64,000 nt of DNA from the NCBI GenBank assembly GCA_965200805.1, contig OZ241384.1, positions 1,736,001-1,800,000 on the forward strand, written 5' to 3'. Shown piece after piece: positions 62,115 through 64,000 of this stretch. Below the pieces are notes generated by a model, which searched no databases, was not told the origin of the DNA, and was given only the letters and a program-made list of their open reading frames with translations. The stretch's first letter is position 1; every line of letters begins with the position of its first letter. The position numbers were made by a program, and so were the translations under genes. This DNA comes from MPNP01 sp026709725. GTDB taxonomy: Bacteria; Pseudomonadota; Alphaproteobacteria; Rhodobacterales; Rhodobacteraceae.

Positions 62115-63299
62115 ATGAAAATCGCTTTCGGGATTTCACTTCTCCTCCATGGAACAGGCCTCTTCCTGCTTTCGGATTTCGGGGCTGACAGCCAATCCAG
62201 CCAACCCATTGAGGATATACCGGCACTTGATGTCGAGATTCTGACCGAAGCAGAATATGTCTCACTGGTTTCACCGGTGCCGATCAGCCATGCTCTTGCC
62301 AGCACGCCGGTTGACGATACCGGGACGGTTGAAATCATTGTCAATGCCGGTGTCAGCACACCACCGGAAAGCGATGTGGATGCCCGGCAGCTGCTGACCA
62401 CGCACCTCAATATCCCGGATCGACCGGAGCTTCCCGACAGCCTTGTGCCGCAGCTCGAGGTCCCTGCGGTCATTCAACTGGAGCAGATTCCCGATGATAC
62501 GGAAGTGTTTGCATTCGGTGTGAAGTCAGGGATTGTGGAAGAATCCCGGACTGTGTCCACGCCGGACCTCAAACTTGGCGAGGCGTTGCAGTTGCCTGAG
62601 GCACCGCGGGTGGATTTGACAGTGACACCTGACAGCCCGCCCGAGATTGCCCGGGATGATGTTGCGCGCGAGGCCACCCGGCCGGATGCAGAGGCAGATG
62701 CGGACGCGGTCGAGACAGTGGAGGACAGCAGGACGGCAACCGCGCCCGAGGCGTCGACTCCGAAAATTCTCACAGAGGCCGATGAGGCCGGTGAGGCAAC
62801 GACACCAGTTGCAATTCAAACATACAGCCAGCGCCTGTCGATGCTGCTCGGCGAGGGAGTCCCGCTCCTGCGACCAGATGCACCCGCGCCGAACATTGAT
62901 CTCACAGAGGCGATTGTTGCCGATACGATCGAGCAGCAAATCACGCAATGGGCCGCCCTGCCTCCTCTCGGTGTCCCGTCGCAAAGGCTGACGGAGAACG
63001 AGATGGGCCGTCTGCATTCCCAGGTGAAGGATGAATGGAACATCGGGGCCCTTTCATCAGAAGCACAGCGGGTCATCGTGACGGTTCGCATAAAATTTGA
63101 CAAGGAAGGCCGTGTTATTGATGTGGAGATGATTGATGCCAAGGGTGGGGGTGACGATGCTGTGAAGAATGCCTATGATGTGGCAAAGCGGGCCGTCAAC
63201 AAGGCATTTGAAAATGGTGTCGATCTGCCCGTGGAGAAATATGAGCAGTGGCGGGTGACCGAGCTGGTCTTCAATGCGGAAGTTATGAGACGGTTGTGA
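62115..63299 (+). CDS. tolA: TolA-like envelope-spanning protein
   Basis: A 394-residue protein: N-terminal membrane anchor (FGISLLLHGTGLFLLSDFGA), a long acidic/proline-rich periplasmic middle, and a C-terminal TonB/TolA domain (RVIVTVRIKFDKEGRVIDVE, KNAYDVAKRAVNKAFENG). The middle is rich in Glu, Asp, Ala and Thr rather than the Lys/Ala helix of E. coli TolA, as in many alphaproteobacteria. It links the TolQR motor to Pal and TolB. It overlaps the tolB start. Confidence 0.9.
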   Translation: MKIAFGISLLLHGTGLFLLSDFGADSQSSQPIEDIPALDVEILTEAEYVSLVSPVPISHALASTPVDDTGTVEIIVNAGVSTPPESDVDARQLLTTHLNIPDRPELPDSLVPQLEVPAVIQLEQIPDDTEVFAFGVKSGIVEESRTVSTPDLKLGEALQLPEAPRVDLTVTPDSPPEIARDDVAREATRPDAEADADAVETVEDSRTATAPEASTPKILTEADEAGEATTPVAIQTYSQRLSMLLGEGVPLLRPDAPAPNIDLTEAIVADTIEQQITQWAALPPLGVPSQRLTENEMGRLHSQVKDEWNIGALSSEAQRVIVTVRIKFDKEGRVIDVEMIDAKGGGDDAVKNAYDVAKRAVNKAFENGVDLPVEKYEQWRVTELVFNAEVMRRL

Positions 63300-64000
63300 T
63301 GAAGTTTCGGAAAACAGTCCGAACCGCGCTGCGGGGCCTTGTCCCGCTGGTCGGGCTTGTCCTGCTGACGGGCCCGCTGGTCGGACAGACGTCAGAACCC
63401 CTGCGTATCGAGATCACTGAGGGAGTCATCGAGCCCCTGCCCTTTGCCGTGGCCAGGTTTGTCACGACAGATGCCGGGGCCGGGGATATTGCGGCCGATA
63501 TCGCACAGGTCATCGCCTCTGACCTTGAGGGGTCCGGACTGTTTCGCGAGATTCCAAGGAACGCCCATATCGCGACCGTTACGAATATCAATTCCCCGGT
63601 TATCTACAAGGACTGGAAGGCCATCAACGCCGAGATCCTGATCACCGGTTCACTTGAGCTCGTGGGCGATGGAGACATCCGGATCAGTTTTCGTCTCCAT
63701 GACGTGTTCAGCAACAAGGATCTCGGTCAGGGTGTGCGGTTTACAAGCCGCCCGGATGTGTGGCGGCGTGTGGCGCATCAGGTTGCAGATATCGTCTACG
63801 AGCGGACAACCGGTGAGAAGGGGTATTTTGACACGCAGATCGCCTTTGTTGCCGAGAGCGGTGAAAAGACCAGTCGGACCAAACGTCTGGCCGTCATGGA
63901 TCATGACGGAGCCAATCTGCGTTATATCCCGACCCGCTCGAATCTCGTCCTCGCCCCCCGCTGGTCACCCAACAACAGGCATATTCTCTTTACATCCCTG
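63299..64000 (+). CDS. tolB: Tol-Pal protein TolB (cut by window end)
   Basis: The first 234 codons of the periplasmic beta-propeller protein TolB. A signal peptide MKFRKTVRTALRGLVPLVGL is followed by an export region. Then comes the N-terminal domain IEPLPFAVARFV, AQVIASDLEGSGLFREIP, INAEILITGSLEL and the start of the propeller (RLAVMDHDGANLR, APRWSPNNRHILFTSL). Its ATG overlaps the tolA stop (TGATG). The gene continues beyond the window. Confidence 0.95.
   Translation, partial: MKFRKTVRTALRGLVPLVGLVLLTGPLVGQTSEPLRIEITEGVIEPLPFAVARFVTTDAGAGDIAADIAQVIASDLEGSGLFREIPRNAHIATVTNINSPVIYKDWKAINAEILITGSLELVGDGDIRISFRLHDVFSNKDLGQGVRFTSRPDVWRRVAHQVADIVYERTTGEKGYFDTQIAFVAESGEKTSRTKRLAVMDHDGANLRYIPTRSNLVLAPRWSPNNRHILFTSL

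Overview
The window looks like a chromosomal segment of an alphaproteobacterium. The evidence is two ethylmalonyl-CoA pathway enzymes (crotonyl-CoA carboxylase/reductase and ethylmalonyl-CoA mutase), a BacA/SbmA transporter, an alphaproteobacterial-type HisRS (FRQFIQCDAD signature), a DUF1489 protein, and the orders ruvCAB-ybgC-tolQRAB and glcDEF. The genus cannot be read from the sequence. Housekeeping genes are intact. Several accessory genes carry single-base frameshifts at or near homopolymers, which may be real decay or assembly error.

Layout. 1-7.4 kb: a broken TRAP permease, a fucose-mutarotase-like gene, an ion channel, sbmA/bacA, ethylmalonyl-CoA mutase and ferredoxin-NADP reductase. 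7.9-20.4 kb is an accessory, defence-island-like block. It holds a DNA-binding-like membrane protein, a DprA/SLOG protein with a phosphoribosyltransferase, a DUF262/HNH GmrSD-like protein, a second phosphoribosyltransferase (5'-truncated beside a resolvase remnant) coupled to a second SLOG protein, and a tiny CxxC protein. A minus-strand operon follows: small ORF, HEPN-like protein, C5 cytosine methyltransferase and MORC/MutL-like GHKL ATPase. The block ends with a secreted protein, a beheaded NYN nuclease and a decayed ISKra4-like transposase. 21.1-47.3 kb is core metabolism and information processing: ccr, a Sco protein, xdhABC, dnaE, hisS, a fructokinase fused to a second domain, prmA, a gene-poor stretch (35.9-37.6 kb), msrA, an MFS transporter, rpsD, DUF1489, hsp20 and glcDEF with a YHS protein.

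47.3-56.9 kb is a low-gene-density, repeat-rich region. It contains tandem copies of a roughly 65-residue membrane/coiled-coil gene with conserved leaders and tails, and MORN-repeat proteins. It also has 24-bp and 26-bp palindromes, two minus-strand cassettes with near-identical ends but unrelated cargo, an IS5 remnant, and a 596-bp element with inverted repeats and an 8-bp target duplication that carries a half-size hsdS. 56.9-64 kb returns to core genes: an NYN nuclease with a cold-shock-like domain, ruvCAB, ybgC, tolQRA and the start of tolB.

How the genes work together. ccr and the mutase are two steps of the ethylmalonyl-CoA pathway for acetyl-CoA assimilation, and glcDEF feeds glyoxylate, a co-substrate of that pathway. 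xdhABC is a complete purine-oxidation unit. The two SLOG/phosphoribosyltransferase pairs around a GmrSD-like nuclease suggest nucleotide-signal-controlled defence (inference). The repeat-rich region behaves as a hot spot for duplication and insertion of very small genes and is the part of the window I cannot assign to a described system.
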